Notes: a model not told the origin generated them from the sequence alone. A stretch of DNA of 64,000 nt from 34-65-8 sp963529855 (GCA_963529855.1 CAURZK010000001.1:434001-498000); one strand, 5' to 3'; shown: positions 1 to 9,618, counted from the first letter of the stretch. Translations and numbers: made by a program.

Positions 1-327
1 CAAGTGGGAAAAGCAAATGAGGTTGCCATCCGCGCCGCCGCAATCGCCATCGTGCCTGAACTGCGGAAACGCCGTTTTTGAAGTCATGGAAAAATCCTAA
101 GGATGAGACCAACGAAACCGCGGCCCCGTCGAAATGTTCCGGATTTTTTGCGGTTTTTCAGATACTTAATCTATGTTATTAATGGCCATTCTTCGACTGG
201 CTTTACCTGCGGTGCGTCCAGCAGTGGTAGAAATGGAGTGAGCATGCCAATGGCTGCGTCGAGGCGCGCCGAGGCAGCACGATCGGCTTGCCGGGGCTCT
301 AGATGGAAAATGCCCTCAAAAGGCTAG
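1..327. other. Window edge, no confident gene
   Basis: No gene can be supported here. Two plus-strand frames are open from the left edge. One closes with TGA at about 79-81 and the other with TAA at about 98-100. The second carries a CxxCG pair that could be the tail of a zinc-ribbon protein. Which, if either, is coding cannot be decided from so short a stretch. The remainder up to the tRNA shows no convincing ribosome binding site or codon bias. Confidence 0.3.
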
Positions 328-418
328 TGGCGGAGCGGGAGGGATTCGAACCCTCGATACGCTTGTGACGTATACTCACTTTCCAGGCGAGCGCCTTCGA
401 CCACTCGGCCACCGCTCC
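328..418 (-). tRNA. tRNA-Ser (anticodon GGA)
   Basis: The minus strand folds as a class II tRNA. The 7-bp acceptor stem GGAGCGG/CCGCTCC is followed by discriminator G and an encoded CCA (328-330). The anticodon arm CTCGC-CTGGAAA-GTGAG gives anticodon GGA, which reads UCC/UCU. A long variable arm typical of tRNA-Ser and the T-loop GGTTCGAATCC are present. The length of 91 nt including CCA fits serine tRNAs. It stands alone, with no neighbouring tRNA or rRNA. Confidence 0.96.
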
Positions 419-647
419 GCATGCCTGTCGGCTGAGGCGCGCCTCTAGCGGGGTCGGCGTGGCGGCGCAACGGTTGGAATAGGCGCGAGGCGATGATCGT
501 GGTAAACGAGTCGCACAGCGGTGCTGCGCGGATCAGGCATTCCCTGCGAACACCTCTGCGAAGCCCCTTTCCGCCCATCGGGTCCGTATTCCCGGGAACG
601 TGCGGAAGGGGGTTTCTGTTTGCTGCCCGGCGTGGCAGTTTTCATGC

Positions 648-1700
648 ATGAACAAGACCCTGCTCTCGCTCACCGCCGTCCTTGCGCTTGCCCTGCCCGC
701 CACTGCGCAGGAATCGGAGCCTGCCGGCGCTCCCACCCCCGGCGAGATTGTGGCTGCCGCGCCGACAGAAGACTGGGTCGCAATCGCGCCGGAAGACCTG
801 ATCGTCATGACGCTGGCGCCGGACGCAAGGGGCAAGCCGCGCCAGGTTATTATCCAACTGATGCCGGTCCCCTTCAGCCAGGGATGGGTGGAAAACATCC
901 GCACCCTCGCCCGCGCCCGGTGGTATGATGGCATCGCGGTAAATCGCGTTCAGGACAACTACGTCGTCCAATGGGGCGATCCCGATGCAGAGGATGCAGC
1001 GAAGGCAAAGCCATTGCCGGCGGGCCTGAAAATAGAGCCTGAAACCGCATATCTGACCCCGTATCGAGACGGCCTGGTTAGGCAGACCTGGGGGATGGAG
1101 GGCCGCGTCCCGGCAATTTACGAACCTTCATCTCCACCCGGCCGCGGCTCCATGGCGGCTGTGGACAGCGGTCCTTTCAAGTTCAATGATCCTTATACCC
1201 ATTGGGTTGCCTTTGCGCAGGGATGGCCGGTGGCGTTGACACGCGTGCTGCGTGACAATGGACAGCAATCGGCACCGGAAAAGGTCTGGCCCGTGCACTG
1301 CTATGGCATGGTCGGCGTGGGGCGTGGGTATTCCCCCGATACCGGCTCGGGGGCGGAACTCTATACGGTCATCGGACACGCGCCGCGCCATCTCGACCGC
1401 AACATCGCGCTGGTTGGCCGCGTGGTCGAAGGGATAGAGCACCTGTCGTCACTTCCGCGCGGAACGGGTGCCCTGGGCTTCTACGAGACACCGTCGGAAC
1501 ACGTGCCGATCGTTTCTATCCGCATCGCCAACGACCTGCCAGCAAACCAGCGGCCCGCGTTCCAGTACCTTTCAACCGAAAGCGCCAGCTTCGTCCGTTA
1601 TGCCGATGCACGCGCTAACCGGCGTGATCCCTTCTTCATCGTCCCGGCAGGCGGTGCGGACATCTGCAACATTCCGGTGCCGGTGCGGCGCGTGCCCTAG
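648..1700 (+). CDS. Secreted cyclophilin-like peptidyl-prolyl isomerase
   Basis: This 350-residue protein probably assists proline isomerisation during folding of exported proteins in the periplasm. The start at 648 was chosen because it opens a clear signal peptide (MNKTLLSLTAVLALALPATA, cleaved near residue 20); the frame is open further upstream but adds no signal sequence. The segment around VIIQLMPVPFSQGWVENI and the later GRVVEGIEHLSSLP match the layout of a divergent cyclophilin domain (N-terminal strand, FHR-like region, then the VxxGxxxLxxLP element). The usual catalytic FHR arginine motif is not clearly visible, so enzymatic activity is inferred from the fold family only. It converges on the (p)ppGpp synthetase gene with a 4-bp tail overlap. 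Confidence 0.75.
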   Translation: MNKTLLSLTAVLALALPATAQESEPAGAPTPGEIVAAAPTEDWVAIAPEDLIVMTLAPDARGKPRQVIIQLMPVPFSQGWVENIRTLARARWYDGIAVNRVQDNYVVQWGDPDAEDAAKAKPLPAGLKIEPETAYLTPYRDGLVRQTWGMEGRVPAIYEPSSPPGRGSMAAVDSGPFKFNDPYTHWVAFAQGWPVALTRVLRDNGQQSAPEKVWPVHCYGMVGVGRGYSPDTGSGAELYTVIGHAPRHLDRNIALVGRVVEGIEHLSSLPRGTGALGFYETPSEHVPIVSIRIANDLPANQRPAFQYLSTESASFVRYADARANRRDPFFIVPAGGADICNIPVPVRRVP

Positions 1701-3787
1701 ATCCGTTCCGCCTGGGCCACCGCGTCGCTGGCGCGCAGCGCGCTGAGGATGCGGGTGAGGTGTGCAAGGTCCTGCACCTCCAGATCGACCTCGTAACCTG
1801 AGAACGGGTGATCGTGCTGCACTTGTGCCAGCGATTTCACGTTGGCCAGGTTCTGCGCGAAAATGCCCGCCATTTCCGCCAGCGTGCCCGGCCGGTCATA
1901 CAGAGTGACTCGAAGGCGGCCAACCGCACCCATGCTTTGCTGACCCCATGACAGATCGAGCCAGTCCGAATCGATGCCGCTGGCAAGCTCGATACAGTCG
2001 ATCGCGTGAACCTCGACCCCTTCGCCCGGCTTGCGCAGGCCGACGATGCGATCGCCCGGCACCGGGTGGCAACACTGGGCGAGCTGGAAGCCGACCCCGG
2101 CGGTGAGGCCGCGGATCGAGATCGCGCGCTCCTGCCGCGACCAGTCGACACCGTCTTCCATTTCCGCGGTACAGCCGGGGACCAGCGCTTCCATCACCGC
2201 GCGATCGGTCAGCTTGGCCGCCCCGATCGCGTACATGAGGTCTTCCTCCTCCTCCATGTCGAGCCGTTCCAGCGCACCGCGCAGCGCCTTCTTCCCGACC
2301 TTGGCCGGCACGCGCGCGGCGATCTGGTCGTAAAGCTTGCGGCCGATATCGGCGATCTCGTCGCGTTCCTTCAGGCGAACCGCCCGGCGAATGGCGGCGC
2401 GCGCCTTGCCCGTGACGACGAACCCGAGCCACGACAGCTGCGGTTCGGCGGTCTTGCCTTTGATGATTTCCACCACGTCGCCATTGGAGAGCTGCGTGCG
2501 CAGCGGCATGTGCCGACCGTTGATCTTGGCCCCCACGGTCTGCGCGCCGAGATCGGTATGAACCGCGAAAGCGAAATCGACCGCCGTCGCGCCCTTGGGC
2601 AACTGGAACAGCGCGCCTTTCGGCGTGAAAGCAAAGATGCGATCCTGGTAGATCGCCATGCGCGTATGTTCGAGCAGTTCCTCGGCATCGTGACTGGCGT
2701 CGACGATCTCGATCAGGTCGCGTAGCCAGCCGACCTGCCCGTCGGGCTTGGCGCCCTGCTTGTAGGCCCAGTGGGCGGCCAGTCCGAATTCGTTGGTCCG
2801 GTGCATTTCGCGCGTGCGGATCTGCACCTCGACGCGCATGGACCGTTCGTAGATCAGCGCGGTGTGAAGCGAACGATAGCCGTTCGTCTTGGGGGTCGAG
2901 ACATAGTCCTTGAACCGGCCCGGGATGAACTGCCACGTGCGATGAAGCACGCCCATCGCGGCATAGCAATCTTCTTCGCTCTCCGTCACGACGCGGAAGG
3001 CCATGATGTCCGTCACCTGCTCGAACGGCAGGTGGCGCTCGGCCATCTTCTTCCAGATCGAATAGGGATGCTTCTCCCGCCCCCAGACCTCGACCTTGAG
3101 GCCCGCTTCGGCCAGCGCCTGCTTGATCGCGAGCGCTATGGCATCGACCTGTCCGCCATCCTGCTGGCGGATCTGTTCCAGCCGCCCGGTGATGGTCTTG
3201 TACGCCTCGGGCTCCAACTGCTCGAACGCGAGAAGCTGCATCTCGCGCATGTATTCGTACATGCCGACCCGCTCGGCCAGCGGGGCATATATGTCCATCG
3301 TCTCGCGCGCGATCCGCTGGCGCTTTTCCGGCGACTTGATGAAGTGCAGCGTACGCATGTTGTGCAGCCGGTCGCCCAGCTTGACCAGCAGAACGCGGAT
3401 GTCCTCGCTCATGGCGAGCAGGAACTTGCGCAGGTTTTCCGCCGCCCGCTCGTTCTCGGGCATCGCCTCGATCTTGCTGAGCTTGGTGACCCCGTCCACG
3501 AGCCGCGCGACGTCGGGGCCGAAATGGTCCTCGATGTCGTCGATCGTCGCCAGCGTATCTTCCACCGTGTCGTGGAGCAGCGCGGTCATGATCGTTTCCT
3601 GGTCGAGCTGCAGGTCGGTCATCAGACCGGCAACCTCGACCGGGTGGCTGAAATAGGGGTCGCCGCTGGCACGTTTCTGCGTACCGTGTTTCTGCACGGT
3701 ATAGACGTAGGCGCGGTTGAGGGCCGCCGCGTCGGCGTCCGGGTCATAACGCATCACGCGTTCGACGAGTTCGTATTGGCGCAGCAT
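1697..3787 (-). CDS. rsh: Bifunctional (p)ppGpp synthetase/hydrolase (RelA/SpoT family)
   Basis: This cytosolic stringent-response enzyme makes and degrades (p)ppGpp. At 696 residues it has the usual long-RSH length. Domains in order are: an HD hydrolase domain at about residues 45-150, with LLHDTVEDT and GDRLHNMRTL intact, so hydrolase activity is expected; a synthetase domain at about 240-350, with the GRFKDYVSTPKTNGYRSLHT nucleotide-binding stretch; a TGS domain at about 385-450, with FTPKGALFQLPKGATAVDFA; and a C-terminal ACT domain at about 620-690. As usual in alphaproteobacteria this is probably the only long RSH, combining RelA and SpoT roles. It is encoded downstream of the M1 peptidase gene on the same strand, separated by a hairpin. 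Confidence 0.97.
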   Translation of the reverse strand: MLRQYELVERVMRYDPDADAAALNRAYVYTVQKHGTQKRASGDPYFSHPVEVAGLMTDLQLDQETIMTALLHDTVEDTLATIDDIEDHFGPDVARLVDGVTKLSKIEAMPENERAAENLRKFLLAMSEDIRVLLVKLGDRLHNMRTLHFIKSPEKRQRIARETMDIYAPLAERVGMYEYMREMQLLAFEQLEPEAYKTITGRLEQIRQQDGGQVDAIALAIKQALAEAGLKVEVWGREKHPYSIWKKMAERHLPFEQVTDIMAFRVVTESEEDCYAAMGVLHRTWQFIPGRFKDYVSTPKTNGYRSLHTALIYERSMRVEVQIRTREMHRTNEFGLAAHWAYKQGAKPDGQVGWLRDLIEIVDASHDAEELLEHTRMAIYQDRIFAFTPKGALFQLPKGATAVDFAFAVHTDLGAQTVGAKINGRHMPLRTQLSNGDVVEIIKGKTAEPQLSWLGFVVTGKARAAIRRAVRLKERDEIADIGRKLYDQIAARVPAKVGKKALRGALERLDMEEEEDLMYAIGAAKLTDRAVMEALVPGCTAEMEDGVDWSRQERAISIRGLTAGVGFQLAQCCHPVPGDRIVGLRKPGEGVEVHAIDCIELASGIDSDWLDLSWGQQSMGAVGRLRVTLYDRPGTLAEMAGIFAQNLANVKSLAQVQHDHPFSGYEVDLEVQDLAHLTRILSALRASDAVAQAERI

Positions 3788-3808
3788 TGCGGTTCAGATG
3801 TGAGGATT

Positions 3809-3838
3809 CGGCGGTTTATTGCAACGCAAAAACCGCCG
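3809..3838. terminator. Hairpin between M1 peptidase and rsh
   Basis: A perfect 9-bp inverted repeat, CGGCGGTTT (3809-3817) and AAACCGCCG (3830-3838), with a 12-nt loop lies between two minus-strand genes. There is no classical U-tract after the stem on the minus strand, so it may be a weak terminator or an mRNA-stability element in the rsh leader. Confidence 0.45.
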
Positions 3839-3844
3839 TCTCGC

Positions 3845-5737
3845 CTACGATCGCCCCAGCACCCGGTCGACCGCGCGCTGAGTCACGGCGTGATACCGCC
3901 CGCGATAGGCGTTATAGAGCCGCCGCGCGATCGGGCGGCCCCATTCGCCCTCGCCCCACAGCGTTGCATAGAGCGGGCTGACGAACTTGTTGCGCCCCAC
4001 TTCGCCCAGGAACACCTCGGTCCGTGCGACAGCGGGCTGGTAACGGTTGGAGAGCGCCAGCTGCAGCCACAGGAACAGCTCCTCGTTGTTGCCCGTCTGG
4101 GCCAGGCCGAGCTGGCGATCGAGCGCGGCAAGTTCGGCTGTCGTCAGTTCGCGCGGAAGCTGCTGGAGGAACCGCTGCCGCTCGGCAGAGGTCCAGCCCT
4201 GCCATGCATTTGCCGCCGGAATGGCCCGGGCCGAGGCGTAAGCGGCGCTCGCCGCATCGGTCGCAGCGAAAGCGGCCGGATCGGGCTGCGCGACATTGGC
4301 GGGCAGGCCGGGCGCGTAAATCCATTCGCGCAGCCGCAGGCGCTGCGCCTCCGCCTCGCTTCCGGCCAGATTGGCCTTCATGTCTTCATAGATCATCGCC
4401 GAAGTCGCGGGCTGGAACGCGTGCTTGTCGAACCACTGGCGCAGCCAGGCATCGAATCGCTCGCGCCCGACCTCCTTTTCCAGCGTGCGCAGGAACGCCG
4501 CGCCCTTGTTGTAGATGATCGCGCTGCCTGCGCTTTCAGTCCCCTCGGGCTGATGCAGCGCGGTGCCGGGTGCATCGGCGCCGACTTCTGCTAGCACGCG
4601 CTGAATTTCCGCGAAATCGAGCGCAACTTCCTGCCGCGCTCGCTTGGCGCCGTAGATTTCTTCGACGATGCGGTTCTCGAAATAGCTGGTCACGCCTTCG
4701 TTCAGCCAGCTGTCGCCCCACACCGCATTCGTGACGAGGTTGCCCGACCACGAATGCGCGAGTTCGTGCGCCACCAGCCCGGTAAGGCTTCGATCACCGG
4801 CGATGAACGTGGGGGTCAGGAAGGTCATGACCGGATTTTCCATCCCGCCATACGGGAATGCGGGCGGGAGCACGATCATGTCGTAACGGCCCCAGCGATA
4901 GGGGCCGTACAGTTCCTCTGCAGCTTCCACCATGTCCTCGGTCTCGACGACCTCGGCATGGGCGCGCGGCAGCACGGCAGGTTCTGCCCACACCCCTGTA
5001 CGTGGGCCAATGGCACGGAAATCAATGTCGCCCGCCGCAATCGCGATCAGGTACGGCGCGACCGGCTTGTCCATCGCGAAGCGGAACGCCCGGCGGCCGT
5101 CGCCCAGATCCTCGGCCTCGCCCTGTTGGATACCGGACATGACGACGTCGAGCGGCACGGGTGCGGTGACGCGCGCTTCCCAGGTCTGGCGGATGCCGGG
5201 GCTGTCCTGCGTCGGGATCCAGCTGCGGTTGAGGATCGCCTGCCCCTGGCTGAACAGGAACGGGTGCTGCTTGCCTGCGGTCTGCTCGGGGCTCAGCCAT
5301 TGCAGGGCATCGGCCTGCGGATTGGCGGCATAATGGATCGTGATCCGGCGATGGTTGCCGATCGTGACAGTCAGCGGCGCGCCCTTTTCAGGGTCGCTTG
5401 CGCCCAGCGCGAACGGCAGTTCGGTGCCCTCGGGCGCCGTCACCCGGCGGACCTGCAACCCGTCACTGTCGAGCACGATCTGGCCCGCATCGGGCCGCGC
5501 CAGAATGTCGAGCGTGGCCGTGCCGCCCACGCTCTTGCGCGCGAAATCGAGCGCCAGGTCGAGCGCGACATGCGTCACCCGCGCAACCTGCGGCTGGGCG
5601 TACGTGGTTGTGTCGCGTGCGTCCGGCGTGGTCAGGATCGGCGCGACCATCCGCTCGGTCGATGCCGACCGGTCACCCCCCATCGCAGTGCATGCGCTCA
5701 GGAGTGCAGTGCTGGCGGCAAGGGCGAATAGGCGCAT
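3845..5737 (-). CDS. M1 family metallopeptidase, lipoprotein (LTA4H/aminopeptidase N type)
   Basis: This zinc aminopeptidase of the M1 family (630 aa) is probably anchored in the outer membrane and trims peptides in the periplasm. The N-terminus is a lipoprotein signal with lipobox LLSAC at about residues 12-16. The M1 signatures are complete: exopeptidase motif GGMEN at about residue 300, zinc ligands HELAHSW and, 18 residues on, WLNEG. The C-terminal third is a helical domain like that of leukotriene-A4 hydrolase-type enzymes. The start was chosen because it gives the lipoprotein signal directly. It lies upstream of rsh on the same strand, separated by a hairpin, so co-transcription is uncertain. 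Confidence 0.95.
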   Translation of the reverse strand: MRLFALAASTALLSACTAMGGDRSASTERMVAPILTTPDARDTTTYAQPQVARVTHVALDLALDFARKSVGGTATLDILARPDAGQIVLDSDGLQVRRVTAPEGTELPFALGASDPEKGAPLTVTIGNHRRITIHYAANPQADALQWLSPEQTAGKQHPFLFSQGQAILNRSWIPTQDSPGIRQTWEARVTAPVPLDVVMSGIQQGEAEDLGDGRRAFRFAMDKPVAPYLIAIAAGDIDFRAIGPRTGVWAEPAVLPRAHAEVVETEDMVEAAEELYGPYRWGRYDMIVLPPAFPYGGMENPVMTFLTPTFIAGDRSLTGLVAHELAHSWSGNLVTNAVWGDSWLNEGVTSYFENRIVEEIYGAKRARQEVALDFAEIQRVLAEVGADAPGTALHQPEGTESAGSAIIYNKGAAFLRTLEKEVGRERFDAWLRQWFDKHAFQPATSAMIYEDMKANLAGSEAEAQRLRLREWIYAPGLPANVAQPDPAAFAATDAASAAYASARAIPAANAWQGWTSAERQRFLQQLPRELTTAELAALDRQLGLAQTGNNEELFLWLQLALSNRYQPAVARTEVFLGEVGRNKFVSPLYATLWGEGEWGRPIARRLYNAYRGRYHAVTQRAVDRVLGRS

Positions 5738-5776
5738 GAATCTCTCCAGAATGAATTATCGCGTTGAATTATCGGG

Positions 5777-6436
5777 TCAGGTGACCTTGGAAAAGGCCTC
5801 GATCCGGTCAATCCGGCCGGACACGACCAGTTCGTCGCCCGGCAGTACGATCGTATCGGGCACGGCGTGGATAAAGTCCTCCCCCACGCGCTTGACCCCC
5901 ACCACGGTCACGTCGAACTTCTTGCGACACTGGCTGGTGACCAGCGGCAGCCCGACGATCGATTCCGGTGCGCGGAGGCGGGCGATACCGAATTCATCAC
6001 CGAACGAGATGAAATCAAGCAGCCGCTCGTTGACCAGCCTCGCTACGCGTTCGCCCATCTTCTGTTCGGGAAAGACCACGTGGTGCGCGCCGGTGCGTTC
6101 CAGAATGCGGCCATGACGCAGGTTGCTGGCCTTGGCCCAGACATTGCTGACGCCAAGGTCAGTAAGTGCGAGCACTGTGAGCACACTCGCCTCGATGTCA
6201 CCTATGCCCACGACCGCCGAATCGAAGTCGCCTGCGCCCAGCGCGCGCAGCGTCTCGATCTCGGTCGCGTCGGCTTCCACTACCTGGGTCAGTTCGTGCT
6301 TGTGATCGTCGACCAGTTCCGCGTCCGCATCGACGCCCAGAACCTCGTGCCCCATCCGCTCGAGCGTTGCGGCAACCGCGCTGCCGAAACGACCAAGCCC
6401 GATCACCAGCACGGGATTGCGCCTGTCAGCCGACAA
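5777..6436 (-). CDS. trkA: TrkA/KtrA-type potassium channel regulatory subunit
   Basis: This cytosolic RCK subunit gates the TrkH channel encoded just upstream. A Rossmann (TrkA_N) domain begins with GLGRFGSAVA and is followed by a TrkA_C domain at about residues 135-219. The single RCK module of about 220 aa is the short KtrA-like form rather than the duplicated E. coli TrkA. A TTG start at 6436 was chosen: GAGGAG lies 7 nt upstream and the resulting N-terminus (MSADRRNPVLVIG) begins right before the Rossmann fold. The frame continues upstream to an ATG at 6487, which would add 17 residues inside trkH. The gene overlaps the trkH stop by 11 bp, so the two are translationally coupled. Confidence 0.92.
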   Translation of the reverse strand: MSADRRNPVLVIGLGRFGSAVAATLERMGHEVLGVDADAELVDDHKHELTQVVEADATEIETLRALGAGDFDSAVVGIGDIEASVLTVLALTDLGVSNVWAKASNLRHGRILERTGAHHVVFPEQKMGERVARLVNERLLDFISFGDEFGIARLRAPESIVGLPLVTSQCRKKFDVTVVGVKRVGEDFIHAVPDTIVLPGDELVVSGRIDRIEAFSKVT

Positions 6437-7751
6437 TGGGGTTCTCCTCAGGATAACGATAGGGCCGCGAATTGGCGCCAAGGGCAAGCGCCGTGGCTGC
6501 CGTGATGGTTCCCACGCGGCCGATGAACATCAACGCGACCAGCGTCAATTGCGCCGACGGTGGCAGGCCGGCGGTTATGCCGGTCGACAGCCCGACGGTT
6601 GCGAAGGCGGAGATGCATTCGAACAGCGCGTCCTTCAACTCCACCCCCACCGCCACAAGGTGCCAGGTGGCGGCCAGCACGAATGTCAGCGCGAGAACCG
6701 TAATGGTCAGCGCCTGCCGTTCGACGTGATGGCCCACGCGCCGGCCAAACAGCGACGCGTCGCGGCGGCGCATTATTTCAGAAGCGACAATGGCAAACAG
6801 GACGACGAAGGTCGTGACCTTGATCCCGCCCGCAGTGCCCGCGCTGCCGCCTCCGATGAACATCAGCACATAGTTCACCAGCAGCGTCGCGTCGTTGAGC
6901 TCGGCCATGTTGATGCTGTTGAAACCCGCGGTGCGCGGCATGACCGAATGGAATGCGGCATTCAGCGCCTTTTCCCCCAGGGTCATTTCCCCCAGCGTGG
7001 CGGGATTGGTCCATTCCGTCGCGAGATGGGTGATGAAGCCTGCCACCAGCAACCCGGCCGTTCCCGCGAGGGTCATCTTGGTGTGGATCGTCCAGCGGCG
7101 CGTGTCGAAGCCGTTTTCGCGCAGGTCCTCCATTACCGGGAAGCCGAGCGATCCGATCACGATCGCGATCATCACTGGCCCCAGTATCAGCACGTCAGAG
7201 GAAAAGCCCATCATGCTGGTCGAAAAGGTAGAAAAACCGGCGTTGTTGAACGCGCTGATCGCGTGGAACACACCGTGCCACGCCGCCTCGCCGAAGCTGA
7301 ACGCGCCCGTCGCGGCAAAACGTGCGGCCAGCACGGCCGCGACTGCAAGTTCCACAGCCAAGGTGATCGCCAGCACCATGCGCAGCACGGCGCGCGGGTC
7401 CGCGCCGTCGAGCCGGTTGCGCTCCACATGGGTCGCGAGGCGGCTGCGCAGTCCGAAGCCGCGGCCGACCAGCAGGCCAAGCAACGTAGCCGCGGTCATG
7501 ATCCCCAACCCGCCCAGCTGGATCATCAGCAGGATCGCGCCCTGCCCGAACGGCGACCAGTACGTCGGCGTGTCAACCACGATATGGCCGGTGACAGTGA
7601 AGGCGGATGTTGCCGTGAACAGCGCGGTCAGCAGCGGCGCCCCGCGCCCGCTGGCGCTTGCCACGGGCAGTGAAAGGACGAGCGTGCCCAGTGCTATCGC
7701 GGCCAGAAACAGCAGCGGTATCAACCGCACGGGATCGCCGATGGCGCGCAT
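6426..7751 (-). CDS. trkH: TrkH/KtrB-type potassium uptake channel
   Basis: This integral inner-membrane K+ (or Na+-coupled K+) transporter of 441 aa has four membrane-pore-membrane repeats. Repeated filter-like glycines are visible, for example in TSAFTVTG, SAFNNAGFST, MPRTAGFNSI and SAFATVGLS, the four expected P-loop positions. It forms an operon with the downstream RCK subunit; the stop of trkH overlaps the trkA start. The start at 7751 opens a typical first membrane helix (IPLLFLAAIALGTLVLSL). Together the pair makes a complete KtrAB/TrkAH uptake system. Confidence 0.95.
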   Translation of the reverse strand: MRAIGDPVRLIPLLFLAAIALGTLVLSLPVASASGRGAPLLTALFTATSAFTVTGHIVVDTPTYWSPFGQGAILLMIQLGGLGIMTAATLLGLLVGRGFGLRSRLATHVERNRLDGADPRAVLRMVLAITLAVELAVAAVLAARFAATGAFSFGEAAWHGVFHAISAFNNAGFSTFSTSMMGFSSDVLILGPVMIAIVIGSLGFPVMEDLRENGFDTRRWTIHTKMTLAGTAGLLVAGFITHLATEWTNPATLGEMTLGEKALNAAFHSVMPRTAGFNSINMAELNDATLLVNYVLMFIGGGSAGTAGGIKVTTFVVLFAIVASEIMRRRDASLFGRRVGHHVERQALTITVLALTFVLAATWHLVAVGVELKDALFECISAFATVGLSTGITAGLPPSAQLTLVALMFIGRVGTITAATALALGANSRPYRYPEENPIVG

Positions 7752-7878
7752 CGCGGCGCCTTACGAGTGCGCCGAGGCGAGGTCCAGCAGGTTCAAGCCG
7801 TCCGCCCGCGCCTGGGTGCTTGCACCGCGCCCCTGGATCAGTATGGTAACGTTCACAACAGCGGCGGGAGAGCATCGG

Positions 7879-8760
7879 GTGTTCAATTGCAGGGCGACTT
7901 GTCTGGCCTTATCGGCGGCGGCATCGATACTGCCGGGATGCAGCACGACGTCCCTCGCCAATGACGCGCCATCCGCGCGCACGCTGCTGTTTTCCGACGA
8001 ATTTGCCGGTTCTCAGCTCGACCGGACGAAGTGGAACGTCATCGGACCCGATTTTTGGGTCAATAACGAACAGCAAGCCTATTTCGACCGACCCGACGTG
8101 ATTGCCTTTCGCCACGGCGTCGACGGGGCGGAGGATGGCAGTGTGCTGGTCCTGAAGCCGGTGTTCGAGCCGGGCACCGATACGCACAAGGATCGAAAGG
8201 CCGATTTCATTTCAGGCCGGATCGTGACCGAGGGGAAATTCGATTTCACCTATGGCCGCGCCGAAGCGCGCATCCGCATGCCCGACGCGGTCGGCGTCTG
8301 GCCTGCCTTCTGGCTGCTCGGCAACGGCCAATGGCCGCACACCGGCGAAATCGACATCATGGAATACGTTGGGGAGAAAGGCTGGACTGCCACGGCAATG
8401 CATGGCCCCGGCTATTCCGGCGAAACACCGTTCGTCGACCGATACTACTTCGAAGACGGAACCGACGTGACCGACTGGCACGTCTATGCCGCCGAATGGA
8501 CCAGGGACTGGGTCGAATTTTCGATCGACGGCCGCCCCACCTATCGCGTCACGCGGCCAATGGTCGAACACTACGGCAAGTGGGTCTACGACACCCCGGA
8601 GCACGTGATCCTGAACTTTGCAGTCGGCGGCGTCTATCCATTCAAGGTCAACGGTATCGAGAAGCCATATTCCGGCGTCCCGCAATCGACCGTCGACCGG
8701 ATCAAGGCTGGCGAACTGGCGATGGAAGTCGACTGGGTCCGGGTCTGGGCACCTGAATAA
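7879..8760 (+). CDS. Glycoside hydrolase family 16 lipoprotein (beta-glucanase type)
   Basis: This secreted or outer-membrane endo-beta-glucanase of family GH16 (293 aa) probably acts on laminarin-like beta-1,3-glucans. The catalytic signature GEIDIMEYVG (pattern E-x-D-x-x-E) lies near residue 160. The GTG at 7879 was chosen as start because GGGAG lies 8 nt upstream and it opens a compact lipoprotein signal with lipobox LPGC at about residues 18-21. An ATG 36 nt upstream is the alternative; the frame is open still further upstream, over trkH, but that part is antisense shadow. The gene ends one base before the hemF stop on the other strand. Confidence 0.9.
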   Translation: MFNCRATCLALSAAASILPGCSTTSLANDAPSARTLLFSDEFAGSQLDRTKWNVIGPDFWVNNEQQAYFDRPDVIAFRHGVDGAEDGSVLVLKPVFEPGTDTHKDRKADFISGRIVTEGKFDFTYGRAEARIRMPDAVGVWPAFWLLGNGQWPHTGEIDIMEYVGEKGWTATAMHGPGYSGETPFVDRYYFEDGTDVTDWHVYAAEWTRDWVEFSIDGRPTYRVTRPMVEHYGKWVYDTPEHVILNFAVGGVYPFKVNGIEKPYSGVPQSTVDRIKAGELAMEVDWVRVWAPE

Positions 8761-9618
8761 TCACGTCCAGACGGCCTCCGGCGGCAGGCTCATCAGGATC
8801 GCATCGATGTTTCCGCCGGTTTTCAGGCCGAACAGCGTGCCCCGGTCGTACACCAGGTTGAATTCGGCATATCGGCCACGCCATTCGAGTTGCTGCAGCT
8901 TGTCGGCGGGCGAGAATGCCTGGTTCATCCGCCGCCGCACCAGGCGGGGGTAGACGTCGAGGAACGCCTCGCCCACGTCGCGGGTGAAGTGGAAATGCCG
9001 TTCGAACGACGCTTCGTCATCGCATTCGAGGTGATCGTAGAAGATCCCGCCCACGCCCCGGCTGACCCCGCGATGGGGAATGAAGAAGTATTCCTCCGCC
9101 CACTTGCTGAACCGTTCGTAATAGGTCGGGTTATGCGCGGCACAGGCGGCGCGAAAGCAGGCGTGGAATTCGGCCGTGTCTTCGTCATAGGGAAGCGGCG
9201 GATTGAGGTCCGCCCCGCCCCCGAACCACGCCTTGCCTGTCACCAAGAACCGCGTGTTCATGTGGACCGCGGGCACATGCGGATTGGCCATATGTGCAAC
9301 CAGGCTGATCCCGGTCGCGGTGAACCCAGGGTTTTCCGCGCTGGCGCCGTTGACCTGGCTGGCAAAGTCCGGTGCGAAATTGCCGCGCACGGTCGATACG
9401 TTGACGCCGACTTTTTCGAACACCTTGCCCTTCATCAGGCCGCGCGTGCCGCCGCCGGGATCGGAATTGCCTTCTTCGTGTCTTTCCCAGCGGGTATATT
9501 CGAATGATGCGCCGGAACCCGCCTCGCGCTCGATCGCCTCGAACGCGGTGCAGATACGGTCCCGCAGGCTTTCGAACCATTGCTGCGCGCGGGCGGACTG
9601 GTTGGCGAGGTCGGTCAT
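8761..9618 (-). CDS. hemF: Oxygen-dependent coproporphyrinogen-III oxidase
   Basis: This enzyme decarboxylates coproporphyrinogen III to protoporphyrinogen IX using O2, in haem (and, in phototrophic relatives, bacteriochlorophyll) synthesis. It is cytosolic, 285 aa, the normal length. Family signatures include GKVFEKVGVN, the substrate-site stretch AWFGGGADLNPPLPYDED and RGVGGIFYDHLE. The start at 9618 was chosen because homologous sequence begins there (MTDLANQSARAQQWF); the upstream open frame to 10323 is antisense to pdeM and has no family resemblance. It is divergent from pdeM with only 45 bp between the starts. Confidence 0.97.
   Translation of the reverse strand: MTDLANQSARAQQWFESLRDRICTAFEAIEREAGSGASFEYTRWERHEEGNSDPGGGTRGLMKGKVFEKVGVNVSTVRGNFAPDFASQVNGASAENPGFTATGISLVAHMANPHVPAVHMNTRFLVTGKAWFGGGADLNPPLPYDEDTAEFHACFRAACAAHNPTYYERFSKWAEEYFFIPHRGVSRGVGGIFYDHLECDDEASFERHFHFTRDVGEAFLDVYPRLVRRRMNQAFSPADKLQQLEWRGRYAEFNLVYDRGTLFGLKTGGNIDAILMSLPPEAVWT

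Noticed and set aside
103..327. A 74-codon open frame ahead of the tRNA gene
   Set aside because: It has no ribosome site, no hydrophobic or family pattern and irregular codon use; there is no support for coding.
2771..4594. A 600-codon plus-strand frame over rsh and the M1 peptidase
   Set aside because: Both underlying genes have complete catalytic motifs; the frame has no domain signal and no ribosome site.
6895..7878. N-terminal extension of the GH16 frame over trkH
   Set aside because: It is antisense to trkH, and the GTG at 7879 with GGGAG gives a complete lipoprotein signal.
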